Assembly (NCBI GenBank): GCA_028711825.1
Contig: JAQTRM010000056.1
Location: forward strand, 1 to 6,729
Direction of reading: 5' to 3'
Source: Candidatus Omnitrophota bacterium
Lineage (GTDB): Bacteria > Omnitrophota > Gorgyraeia > Gygaellales > Profunditerraquicolaceae
Length of the DNA stretch: 6,729 nucleotides
Part shown: positions 1-5,487 of the stretch, in pieces
Layout: every line of letters starts with the position of its first letter
Numbering within the stretch: position 1 is the stretch's first letter
The notes under the pieces: generated by a model
Seen by the model: only the letters and a program-made list of their open reading frames with translations
What the model was told of the DNA's origin: nothing
The model's database searches: none
Made by a program: the position numbers and the translations under genes

Positions 1-579
1 GTTATTCCCGAGGAAGAAAAAGAAATAAAAATGATAATGCCCCGGTTGGACAGGCTTGGAGTTTTCTGTTTGAACCTGCACGAGCTTCTTTTCCTCGGTT
101 ACCGTCCGGAGGAATACTTCCGCCGTGGTTATTTTTTAAAGTCTTCCCGGAAACGCCCGTTTTATTCGGAGCTGGCGATACCGGTGTTCCGCAGCGAAGA
201 GACCGCCTTCGGGCTTTTGGGTTTTGCGGCCTCCAGGAACTACCGGATGTCCGTTCATTATTGTTCCTCGGATGCCAAACAGGAGGTCCAGCATATAAAC
301 AAAAGGAAGCGGTGCGCCTTGACCGCTAGAAGAGAGCATGAAAAGGTTACCGAAAGGGGCCTGCTCGAAAAATTGGTAATTTACAAACCGGAGTGCTGCC
401 TGGCGCTCAAAGACTTGAAGCGGAATAATGTTCCGTCCCGGCAGATATATTTTAACCGTAAAAAAAAGAGGCTTGAGGTGCACCCCGCGCACATCGTTTT
501 CCTGGATCTCGAAAAATATGAAGTGGGAAGGGTCCGTTCCCTTCCCGATCTTCGTGACGTGGAGCTGAGAGTTTATTAA
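1..579 (+). CDS. C-terminal part of a COG2108-like radical SAM protein (5' partial)
   Basis: The frame is open from base 1, ten codons before the first ATG at 31, so this is most likely the 3' end of a longer gene and not a 182-residue protein. The visible 192 residues contain a segment beginning NLHELLFLGYRPEEYFRRGY and a later HYCSS..K..VQ..N.RKR segment followed by RGLLEKLVIY. From memory these match the conserved C-terminal region of COG2108 proteins, which are radical SAM proteins related to pyruvate formate-lyase activating enzyme and of unknown substrate (typically NxNELEFSETN and VHYCSSxxKDxVQxxxR). The radical SAM CxxxCxxC domain would lie left of the window and is not seen. The gene ends 18 bases before the GMC oxidoreductase gene on the same strand, suggesting co-transcription. 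The family call rests on motif memory; that the gene is partial is better supported than its identity. Confidence 0.6.
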   Translation, partial: VIPEEEKEIKMIMPRLDRLGVFCLNLHELLFLGYRPEEYFRRGYFLKSSRKRPFYSELAIPVFRSEETAFGLLGFAASRNYRMSVHYCSSDAKQEVQHINKRKRCALTARREHEKVTERGLLEKLVIYKPECCLALKDLKRNNVPSRQIYFNRKKKRLEVHPAHIVFLDLEKYEVGRVRSLPDLRDVELRVY

Positions 580-597
580 AATCCGATTTTAAATCAG

Positions 598-1869
598 ATG
601 AAAAAAAAGCGGTTAAGAACTGAAATTGTTATTGTGGGGTCGGGCGCGGGCGGAGCGACGCTGGCCAAGGAACTTTCGGAGAGGGGCCGGGAGGTGATAG
701 TGGTTGAGAAAGGCGGAGAATCCGGATCCCGGACGCGTTTTTCTGACAAAAGCGAACTTTGTGTTAAAAGCAATGAAGGGTTGGGTATTTTCAGGGCATT
801 TGGGATCGGGGGCACGACCGCTGTCAGCTGCGGGAACGCCGTAAGGTCTTTAGAGAAAGAACTCGGTATTTTAGGGATTAATTTATCTTCTGAATTCCGG
901 GATGCCGAGAAGGATCTCGGGGTGCGCCCTGTCCCGGCGGGGCTGTTGGGAAACGGAACAAGGAAAATTATGGAGGCTGCCCGGAAATCCGGCGTGATAA
1001 TGGAACGGATGCCTAAAGCCATTGACTGGAAAGAATGCCGTCGTTGCGGAAAATGTCTCCTGGGTTGCTGTTACGGCGCCAAATGGACGGCGGGAAAATA
1101 TTTGCGCCAGGCGGAATCATCGGGCGTCAAAGTCCTTAAAAGGGTTGAGATTTGCGAGGTGTTAACTTCCGGCGGTAATGCGGTAGGAGTCCGGGGTAGA
1201 GACGGGAGGGGAGATATTTTTATTTCCGCGGAAAAGGTAATTTTGGCTGCCGGAGGGCTTGTCACTCCGGCAATCCTTCAGCGATCGGGGGTATCCGCGG
1301 CGGGCGGTAATCTATTTGTGGATTTGCAGCAGACAATATATGGGGTTGTGAAAGACGGGTTTTTTAAAAAAGAGATATATATGTCGGCGGTCAGTTATGA
1401 TTTTTTGGAGCGCCAGGGTTTTATCCTGTCTCCTTTTGTGGATGTCGCATCCGATTTTTTCTCTACGACATTGTCTGCCCGCCGGATTCCGGGGGTGTTG
1501 TCGAGAAAGAGCATTTTCGGGATCATCGCCAAAATCAAAGATGAGAATACCGGAAAAATAAGCCGCGCCGGGGAAGTGTCAAAGGAAGTTAGTTCAAAAG
1601 ACCGCGATAAACTGCGAAAGGCTGCCGCGATATCCGGAGAGATCCTTATTCGGGCCGGGGTAATTCCCGCTTCGCTTGTGGTTTCGCCTCCTGAAGGAGC
1701 GCATCCCGGGGGAGGCGCGGCTATCGGCAGGGTGGTAGATAAGAATCAGGAGACCGGAATAAAGGGGCTTTTTGTCAGTGATGCCAGCGTTTTACCTTTT
1801 TCTTCAGGATTGCCCCCGATCTTAACCGTTGTCGCTCTTTCCAAAAGGCTTGCCTCCAGGCAGTTTTAA
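598..1869 (+). CDS. FAD-dependent GMC-family oxidoreductase with CxxCxxCxxxC motif
   Basis: This encodes a 423-residue flavoprotein of the glucose-methanol-choline oxidoreductase type, which oxidises an alcohol or similar group using FAD. Residues 10-39 form the FAD-binding Rossmann start (VIVGSGAGGATLAKEL, then an acidic VVEKGG strand end). Residues 69-83 (GIGGTTAVSCGNAVR) match the GMC signature region, and 214-226 (VILAAGGLVTPAI) the second FAD-contact motif. The C-terminal GMC domain has AHPGGGAAIG (368-377), LFVSDASVLP (391-400) and GLPPILTVVALSKRLA (404-419). H369 is the likely catalytic base. The second catalytic position, usually Asn or His in an NP motif, appears to be Pro here. Cysteines 147, 150, 153 and 157 form a ferredoxin-like CxxCxxCxxxC followed by GAK; similar Cys-rich segments occur in other bacterial GMC proteins. 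No signal peptide is visible, so it is probably cytoplasmic. No clear Shine-Dalgarno precedes the ATG, and translation may be coupled to the upstream gene. The substrate is unknown. GMC enzymes do occur with PqqD/radical SAM systems such as mycofactocin. Confidence 0.88.
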   Translation: MKKKRLRTEIVIVGSGAGGATLAKELSERGREVIVVEKGGESGSRTRFSDKSELCVKSNEGLGIFRAFGIGGTTAVSCGNAVRSLEKELGILGINLSSEFRDAEKDLGVRPVPAGLLGNGTRKIMEAARKSGVIMERMPKAIDWKECRRCGKCLLGCCYGAKWTAGKYLRQAESSGVKVLKRVEICEVLTSGGNAVGVRGRDGRGDIFISAEKVILAAGGLVTPAILQRSGVSAAGGNLFVDLQQTIYGVVKDGFFKKEIYMSAVSYDFLERQGFILSPFVDVASDFFSTTLSARRIPGVLSRKSIFGIIAKIKDENTGKISRAGEVSKEVSSKDRDKLRKAAAISGEILIRAGVIPASLVVSPPEGAHPGGGAAIGRVVDKNQETGIKGLFVSDASVLPFSSGLPPILTVVALSKRLASRQF

Positions 1870-1952
1870 AATGAGCCGGTTTAACGCGTAAATCCTTATT
1901 TCCCGCAGATTGTTCTTGCGGAATTTGCCCGGGTTTTAAGGGCGGATCACCG

Positions 1953-1980
1953 TTGACATGAAGAAGCTTTTTGTTATAAT
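1953..1980 (+). promoter_or_regulatory. Consensus sigma70-type promoter with extended -10
   Basis: TTGACA (1953-1958) and TATAAT (1975-1980) are both exact consensus hexamers, separated by 16 bases. TG at 1972-1973, one base before the -10, makes an extended -10 element. Transcription should start near 1986-1988, leaving a leader of about 45 bases before the TPR gene. The promoter lies in the 161-base gap after the GMC gene and points into the putative RiPP operon. No operator-like repeat is obvious around it, so high constitutive expression is the simplest reading. Confidence 0.85.
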
Positions 1981-2018
1981 AAAATTAGTTTGACCCCAGC
2001 TCGCATAATGAATTTTCG

Positions 2019-2024
2019 AAGGAG
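2019..2024 (+). promoter_or_regulatory. Ribosome binding site of the TPR gene
   Basis: AAGGAG with a 6-base spacer to the ATG at 2031. It fixes the start of the TPR gene just downstream of the consensus promoter. Confidence 0.85.
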
Positions 2025-2030
2025 TCTGAT

Positions 2031-3032
2031 ATGGGAAGAACGGGAAGCGCTATAAAAATTATCGCCGGATTCGCGCTTGCGGTTCCGGTAATATGTATTT
2101 TACTGGGCGCGGGCCTTAAGGATACTTCCGTTGAGCCGGAAGACCCGGATTCGGTTTACCGTGACGCGATGATGTTGAAGCTGGAAGCGGAAAAAGATGT
2201 AGCCTCCGGTAAATGGGGAGATGCCGCGGAAAAATACAGGTCGGTTCTGCTTAAGCTGGAAGCTTCTAAAAAAGGCCTCTCCGAAGATGAAAAACCCAAG
2301 ATAGATCAGGTGGATGAAGAATACAGTGTTGGACTGAAAAGGCTGGATAAACTGGATGCGACGGTTTTATCAAGAGAGGCGCTGGGTTATTATGAGGAGA
2401 GGAATTACGACGAGGCCTTTTTAACCTATAATAAAATCCTGGAGAAATACGGCCAAAAATATAAACAATACCCTATCATTCCCGCCGCCTGGTCCCACCT
2501 GGGGCATATTAATAGAATTCGTGGCAGATACGAGGAAGCGCTCAAGGATTATAGTGTTGTTCTGTCGCAATACGCAGGCGCGCAGTTCCAGTATTTTATT
2601 ACCAATAGCCAGGTAGGTATGGCAGTGGTATATCATATGATGGGTAAAGACGCGGAAGCCGAGCGTATATTACAGGATGCTTTGACGGGTAACCCGTCGT
2701 TCGCGGAACATTTCGGATTCATTTTTGACATTCTGCCGGTTAAATCCTGGGGAAGACTAGGAGATTCTTTTCCTTTGATCTATGAATTTTTGAGCACCTC
2801 GATGCCGGAAGGAGAGTTCCGCCTTTCTATCGCACAGCAGAATCCTAATCTGGCCGGTGACGTGGATGCTTTTGTAGGCCTGAGGTTTCATCTAAAAGGC
2901 GATACTGAGAAAGCCGAGGATTACTACCGGAAGTGCATAAAATATGCTCCGGACAAGGAAAGTGTCGGTTATCATCTGGCGCTTGATGGATTACGCAAGT
3001 TGGAAAGCCAGGTCCCGGGAGCTCCCGGATAA
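2031..3032 (+). CDS. Membrane-anchored TPR-repeat protein
   Basis: This encodes a 333-residue protein, mostly helical. Residues 8-28 (IKIIAGFALAVPVICILLGAG) form an N-terminal hydrophobic segment after a short basic start. There is no lipobox, so it is read as a signal anchor or uncleaved signal with the rest outside the cytoplasm. The remainder carries tetratricopeptide-like helix pairs, best seen at about 113-146 (ALGYYEERNYDEAFLTYNKIL), 152-184 (AWSHLGHINRIRGRYEEALKDY), 193-223 (MAVVYHMMGKDAEAERILQDAL) and 277-309 (DAFVGLRFHLKGDTEKAEDYYRKC); a further degenerate pair may lie at 48-80. TPRs are protein-protein scaffolds, so no catalytic role is suggested. It is the first gene after the strong promoter, 29 bases before the PqqD start, and so probably shares a transcript with the peptide genes. 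Its job there is unknown; it could hold partners at the membrane or act in peptide display or export. Confidence 0.85.
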   Translation: MGRTGSAIKIIAGFALAVPVICILLGAGLKDTSVEPEDPDSVYRDAMMLKLEAEKDVASGKWGDAAEKYRSVLLKLEASKKGLSEDEKPKIDQVDEEYSVGLKRLDKLDATVLSREALGYYEERNYDEAFLTYNKILEKYGQKYKQYPIIPAAWSHLGHINRIRGRYEEALKDYSVVLSQYAGAQFQYFITNSQVGMAVVYHMMGKDAEAERILQDALTGNPSFAEHFGFIFDILPVKSWGRLGDSFPLIYEFLSTSMPEGEFRLSIAQQNPNLAGDVDAFVGLRFHLKGDTEKAEDYYRKCIKYAPDKESVGYHLALDGLRKLESQVPGAPG

Positions 3033-3051
3033 AATAAGTGTTTATCCTAAA

Positions 3052-3057
3052 AAGGAG
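3052..3057 (+). promoter_or_regulatory. Ribosome binding site that decides the PqqD start
   Basis: AAGGAG lies 4 bases before ATG 3062. The upstream in-frame GTG at 3038 has no Shine-Dalgarno and sits only 5 bases after the TPR stop codon, so ATG 3062 is preferred. Confidence 0.75.
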
Positions 3058-3061
3058 AAAG

Positions 3062-3367
3062 ATGGATTTATTTAAAAAAACCTTTCAGAAGAGCAAATTT
3101 GTTTTATCCCGCCCGGTTGCCGATAAAATGATTATTATTCCTACCTCCGGCAAGAAGCAGGATCTGGAAAAAATTTATGCCCTTTCAGGCTCCGGGGTGC
3201 GTATCTGGGGGCTCCTGGACGGCAAGAAATCTTTATCTAGAATCCGGGATTTGATGCTTCGGGAGTTTGATGTTACTTCTGCGCAGTTGGAAAAGGACAT
3301 GGTTTCTTTTATCAGGGAATTGGAGAATAAAGAATTTATCACGGAAGGTGTTGGTAATAAAAAATAA
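3062..3367 (+). CDS. PqqD-family RiPP recognition element protein
   Basis: This encodes 101 residues from ATG 3062, close to the usual size of about 90 residues for stand-alone PqqD proteins. Family features are visible: a beta-rich N-terminal part with MIIIP (23-27), the ALSGSGVRIWGLLDGKKSL stretch (40-58, where the G..iW.lldG pattern is the PqqD hallmark), then IRDLMLREFDV and a final helix VSFIRELENKEFI (81-93). PqqD-like domains are RiPP recognition elements: a winged-helix fold binds the leader of a precursor peptide and presents it to a radical SAM enzyme. That fits the next gene, a 54-residue peptide starting 19 bases downstream, and the two radical SAM genes beyond it. An upstream GTG start at 3038 would add 8 residues (MFILKRRK) but lacks a ribosome binding site. 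The family is clear; the partner peptide is inferred from position. Confidence 0.88.
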   Translation: MDLFKKTFQKSKFVLSRPVADKMIIIPTSGKKQDLEKIYALSGSGVRIWGLLDGKKSLSRIRDLMLREFDVTSAQLEKDMVSFIRELENKEFITEGVGNKK

Positions 3368-3373
3368 CCGGAC

Positions 3374-3378
3374 GGAGG
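3374..3378 (+). promoter_or_regulatory. Ribosome binding site of the precursor peptide gene
   Basis: GGAGG with an 8-base spacer to ATG 3387, which is ideal spacing. This is one of the main reasons to accept the small reading frame as a real gene and to start it at 3387 and not at the internal ATG 3423, whose nearest purine run (GGGGA) is too close. Confidence 0.8.
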
Positions 3379-3386
3379 CAGGATAG

Positions 3387-3551
3387 ATGAAGGATGCTCG
3401 TAAATGCAAAACTAAGCGGGGAATGAAAAAGGCGGTTTATGAAAAGCCGATGCTGAAAGAAACGCAATTGGATACTCCGGAAGCGACAAATTATCTGGCG
3501 GCCATATTTGTGGGAACCGCCTTAGCCGGCTGCACTCCCGCTAAATCTTGA
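3387..3551 (+). CDS. Putative RiPP precursor peptide (54 aa)
   Basis: This short gene encodes 54 residues, starts at an ATG with a strong ribosome binding site and lies 19 bases after the PqqD gene. Residues 1-33 are highly charged (MKDARKCKTKRGMKKA, then VYEKPMLKETQLDTPEA), like a leader. Y18-E-K-P21-M-L resembles the YxxP-type motif that RiPP recognition elements bind in several precursor families. Residues 34-52 (TNYLAAIFVGTALAGCTPA) carry no charged residue and would be the core; the peptide ends K53-S54. The core has a single cysteine (C49) with G43, T44 and T50; C7 is in the leader. LAGC at 46-49 matches the bacterial lipobox pattern. I do not recognise the family. The precursor role is inferred from size, leader/core layout and position between PqqD and two radical SAM genes. 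The modification, cleavage site and product are unknown. A small lipoprotein is the main alternative, though the charged N-terminus is long and only five residues follow the cysteine. Confidence 0.78.
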   Translation: MKDARKCKTKRGMKKAVYEKPMLKETQLDTPEATNYLAAIFVGTALAGCTPAKS

Positions 3552-3806
3552 GTAGTAGTATTGGCGGACGGCCGAATTTTCCCTGCTCCGTAGTATTTTA
3601 CCATCTAACATCGATCTTCCCGCCCCTAGCATATCTTTTTTCTTAACCGTTTTTTCAAGAAAAGTTAACCCATAAGATAAAATATCCGCGGTTTTGCGCC
3701 TTAAGCAAATATCAAAAACAGCTCTGGTAATTTCGGCTGTTTTTTCAAATAACTGATTTCTGCCAGGCAGGTTTTTTAGGCCCCCTGTTTCTAAAGAAAA
3801 GGTAAT
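3522..3806 (-). pseudogene. Possible relic reading frame without start codon
   Basis: Reading the minus strand from 3806, a frame stays open for 94 codons until TAA at 3524-3522. It covers nearly all of the gap and the last 30 bases of the precursor gene. Its translation looks protein-like, including helix-prone stretches such as LFEKTAEITRAVFDI and LSYGLTFLEKTVKKKDMLG. There is no ATG, GTG or TTG at the 5' end; the first ATG is near codon 59. No ribosome binding site is visible, and I recognise no family. It could be the remnant of a gene once present between the precursor and radical SAM genes, or a chance open frame, which is plausible at this length. Confidence 0.2.
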
Positions 3807-3811
3807 TTAAG
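3552..3811. other. Intergenic gap between precursor and radical SAM genes
   Basis: This is the longest gap of the locus (260 bases), whereas the other gaps in the gene series are about 20-30 bases. It begins with AGTAGTAGTA just after the precursor stop and is rich in T runs. It contains a terminator-like hairpin (3714-3745), a weak A/U hairpin (3643-3668), a short palindrome CTGCCAGGCAG (3760-3770) followed by T6, and the weak ribosome binding site of the next gene (AAAAGG, 3797-3802). There is no plus-strand ATG before 3812. On the minus strand one frame is open across almost the whole gap (see separate entry). Confidence 0.7.
3714..3745 (+). terminator. Terminator-like hairpin after the precursor gene
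   Basis: AAAAACAGC (3714-3722) pairs perfectly with GCTGTTTTT (3736-3744) around a 13-base loop, and the right arm runs into a T tract ending at 3745. The GC part of the stem is only about five pairs, so it would be a weak or partial intrinsic terminator. Because of the A and T flanks it could work in both directions. Placed 162 bases after the precursor stop, it could lower expression of the enzyme genes relative to the peptide. Confidence 0.5.
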
Positions 3812-5458
3812 ATGCGGATCGCCCTTGTAAATACCAACTTTGTGGAACAGTCTACTCCTAATTTTATGCTTAATTTCGAGGCAGGGCTGTTGTCTTTAGG
3901 GGCGGTTTTGGAACGGGAAGGCTACCAGACGGAGATCGTTAACCTTTTTCGGTTTGTCAGGGAAGATAAGTTGGCGTTGGATTCTTCTTTTCCCGAATCC
4001 GCGGCAAGCGCAATCATTAAACGTAAAGCCGCTATTCTGGGGTTTAATAGCCGCTGTGATACATATCCGGTGGCTTTGGATATCGCCCGCCGCTGTAAGA
4101 TGCGCAATCCCGGTTCTTTGATCGTAATCGGGGGCCCTCAGGCTACTTTTACGGACCGTGAAACGCTCGCTAATTTCCCTTTTGTGGATGTGATCGTAAG
4201 GGGAGAAGGCGAAGCGACCTTTTTGGAGCTTGCGGGATGCTTCAAGGAAAATCGCGGGTTGGGCGGAGTGCGGGGAATTACTTACCGGAAAGGGAAAAAG
4301 ATCATTCGGAATCCTGCGCGGGAGCTTATCAAAAACCTGGATTCATTGCCTTTCCCGGCGTATCCTTTATTAGGAAAATACATGCCTTCTTCCGCCGAGC
4401 TTAAAGAAGGCTGGGCTTATATTGCCGTTGGCAGGGGGTGCCCTTATAACTGCACTTTTTGTTCTACCGGCAGAATGTGGCGGAGGTGCTACCGCCTCAG
4501 GAGCCCCGGTAAAATTTTCGAAGAGATCGACTATCTTAAGAAGAATTACGGGATCAAAAGATTTTACCTGGGGCATGACAATTTTTTTACCAGTAAAAAA
4601 GACGTCATGGAAATTGCCGGGTTGCTTTTAAAAAACAAGACGGATATTGAATGGACCTGTAGTTCGAGGGTGGATTCTATTGATGCGGAATTGTTGGAAG
4701 CGGCTTATTTGTCGGGTTGCAGAAGGATATTCTTTGGGGTAGAATCCGGTTCCCGGAGAATGCAGAAAATATTCGGGAAAAATATAAATCCGGAGCATGC
4801 CCTGAAAGCGATTGAGGACTGCGGACGGTTTAATATTTACGCGATTTTATCGTTCATTATGGGTTTTCCCGAGGAGAAAGAGGAGGATCTAAACGCCACG
4901 CTTAAACTAGCGATAAAAATCCGTATCGCGGGGAACGGTTATCCTTACCTGCGTCCTTTGACGCCGATCGCCGGAACCGAAGTTTTTTTAAAGAACCGGA
5001 AACGTCTGGTTCTTCGGGACACCTGGGATACTTTATATTCAATAGGCAAGCTTATCAGAAGTTCCCCCTGGTCCAGGGGGGTAATCGAAAAATATCCTCA
5101 GATCTTCAGTAATTTTTATCTCATTAAATCCAGGTATCTTCCGGAATATCTTGCGCACGAGGCCGGAGTTTTCTTCTCTGTCCTTATTTGCGCTTATCCG
5201 CGTTCGCTCTATGTCGTTTTGGAGAAAACAAAATTAGAGCCGTTGGATTTAATGGCAAAATTTAAGCTTTGGGCGGGAAGCAAGCGGCTGGTTTATCGTG
5301 ATAAAACGAGGGCGCCGCATTACCGCCAGATCCTGCTGTATTTCCCGGATTTCCTGGAAGATTTTTATAAAGGCGCGGATTTTTCTAAATTTCCGAAAGA
5401 GATCGTCGGTTATGAAAAACGGCGCTGTAATTTTCTACATAACCGGATAGGCTGCTAG
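3812..5458 (+). CDS. B12-binding-domain radical SAM enzyme
   Basis: This encodes 548 residues. The N-terminal ~150 residues form a cobalamin-binding-type Rossmann domain: RIALVNTNF at the start, AILGFNSRCDTYPVALDIAR (74-93), LIVIGGPQATF (103-113) and VDVIVRGEGEATFLEL (125-140). The DxHxxG lower-ligand motif is not seen, as is common in this enzyme class. The radical SAM domain follows, with the [4Fe-4S] motif at C210, C214 and C217 (GRGCPYNCTFCSTG), then YLGHDNFFTSKKDV, WTCSSRVDSID, IFFGVESGSRRMQKIFGK and ILSFIMGFPEEKEEDL. The last ~120 residues match no domain I know. Such enzymes reductively cleave S-adenosylmethionine; many methylate unactivated carbons and some catalyse rearrangements or crosslinks. 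Here a peptide substrate, the product of the 3387 gene, is inferred from context. The start is supported by AAAAGG 9 bases upstream. The next radical SAM gene begins 29 bases downstream. Confidence 0.9.
   Translation: MRIALVNTNFVEQSTPNFMLNFEAGLLSLGAVLEREGYQTEIVNLFRFVREDKLALDSSFPESAASAIIKRKAAILGFNSRCDTYPVALDIARRCKMRNPGSLIVIGGPQATFTDRETLANFPFVDVIVRGEGEATFLELAGCFKENRGLGGVRGITYRKGKKIIRNPARELIKNLDSLPFPAYPLLGKYMPSSAELKEGWAYIAVGRGCPYNCTFCSTGRMWRRCYRLRSPGKIFEEIDYLKKNYGIKRFYLGHDNFFTSKKDVMEIAGLLLKNKTDIEWTCSSRVDSIDAELLEAAYLSGCRRIFFGVESGSRRMQKIFGKNINPEHALKAIEDCGRFNIYAILSFIMGFPEEKEEDLNATLKLAIKIRIAGNGYPYLRPLTPIAGTEVFLKNRKRLVLRDTWDTLYSIGKLIRSSPWSRGVIEKYPQIFSNFYLIKSRYLPEYLAHEAGVFFSVLICAYPRSLYVVLEKTKLEPLDLMAKFKLWAGSKRLVYRDKTRAPHYRQILLYFPDFLEDFYKGADFSKFPKEIVGYEKRRCNFLHNRIGC
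5064..5080. repeat. Perfect 8-bp inverted repeat inside the B12 radical SAM gene
   Basis: CCCCCTGG (5064-5071) and CCAGGGGG (5073-5080) are exact inverse copies around one central T. In mRNA at least five G-C pairs could form a short hairpin. It lies within codons for the SSPWSRG segment of the enzyme and has no T tract, so it is not a terminator. It may be chance. Confidence 0.4.
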
Positions 5459-5477
5459 AGTGGTTTTCGCGGCTGCC

Positions 5478-5484
5478 GGGGAGG
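5478..5484 (+). promoter_or_regulatory. Ribosome binding site of the SPASM radical SAM gene
   Basis: GGGGAGG ends only 3 bases before ATG 5488. The match is strong but the spacing is short, which may reduce translation. No other start codon near it would give the complete N-terminus before the first cysteine motif. Confidence 0.65.
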
Positions 5485-5487
5485 TTT

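Noticed and set aside
594..1022. 142-codon minus-strand frame opposite the GMC gene
   Set aside because: Opposite strand of a clear FAD-binding domain; Ser/Pro/Thr-rich shadow translation with no family features.
1903..1921. Hairpin CCGCA/TGCGG after the GMC gene as a terminator
   Set aside because: Only five pairs with a 7-base loop and no T tract directly after it; too weak to call.
3038..3061. GTG start giving a longer PqqD protein
   Set aside because: No Shine-Dalgarno before it, while ATG 3062 has AAGGAG and gives a normal-length protein.
3643..3668. TTAAC/GTTAA hairpin in the spacer
   Set aside because: Mostly A-T pairs with a two-base bulge and a wobble; could be chance, so not listed as a separate element.
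3683..3757. Short plus-strand frame from a TTG in the spacer, possibly a second precursor
   Set aside because: The start is not precise, there is no ribosome binding site, and the translation does not resemble the 54-residue peptide.
4422..4631. 69-codon plus-strand frame inside the B12 radical SAM gene
   Set aside because: Lies wholly within the conserved radical SAM domain coding sequence in another frame; a shadow.
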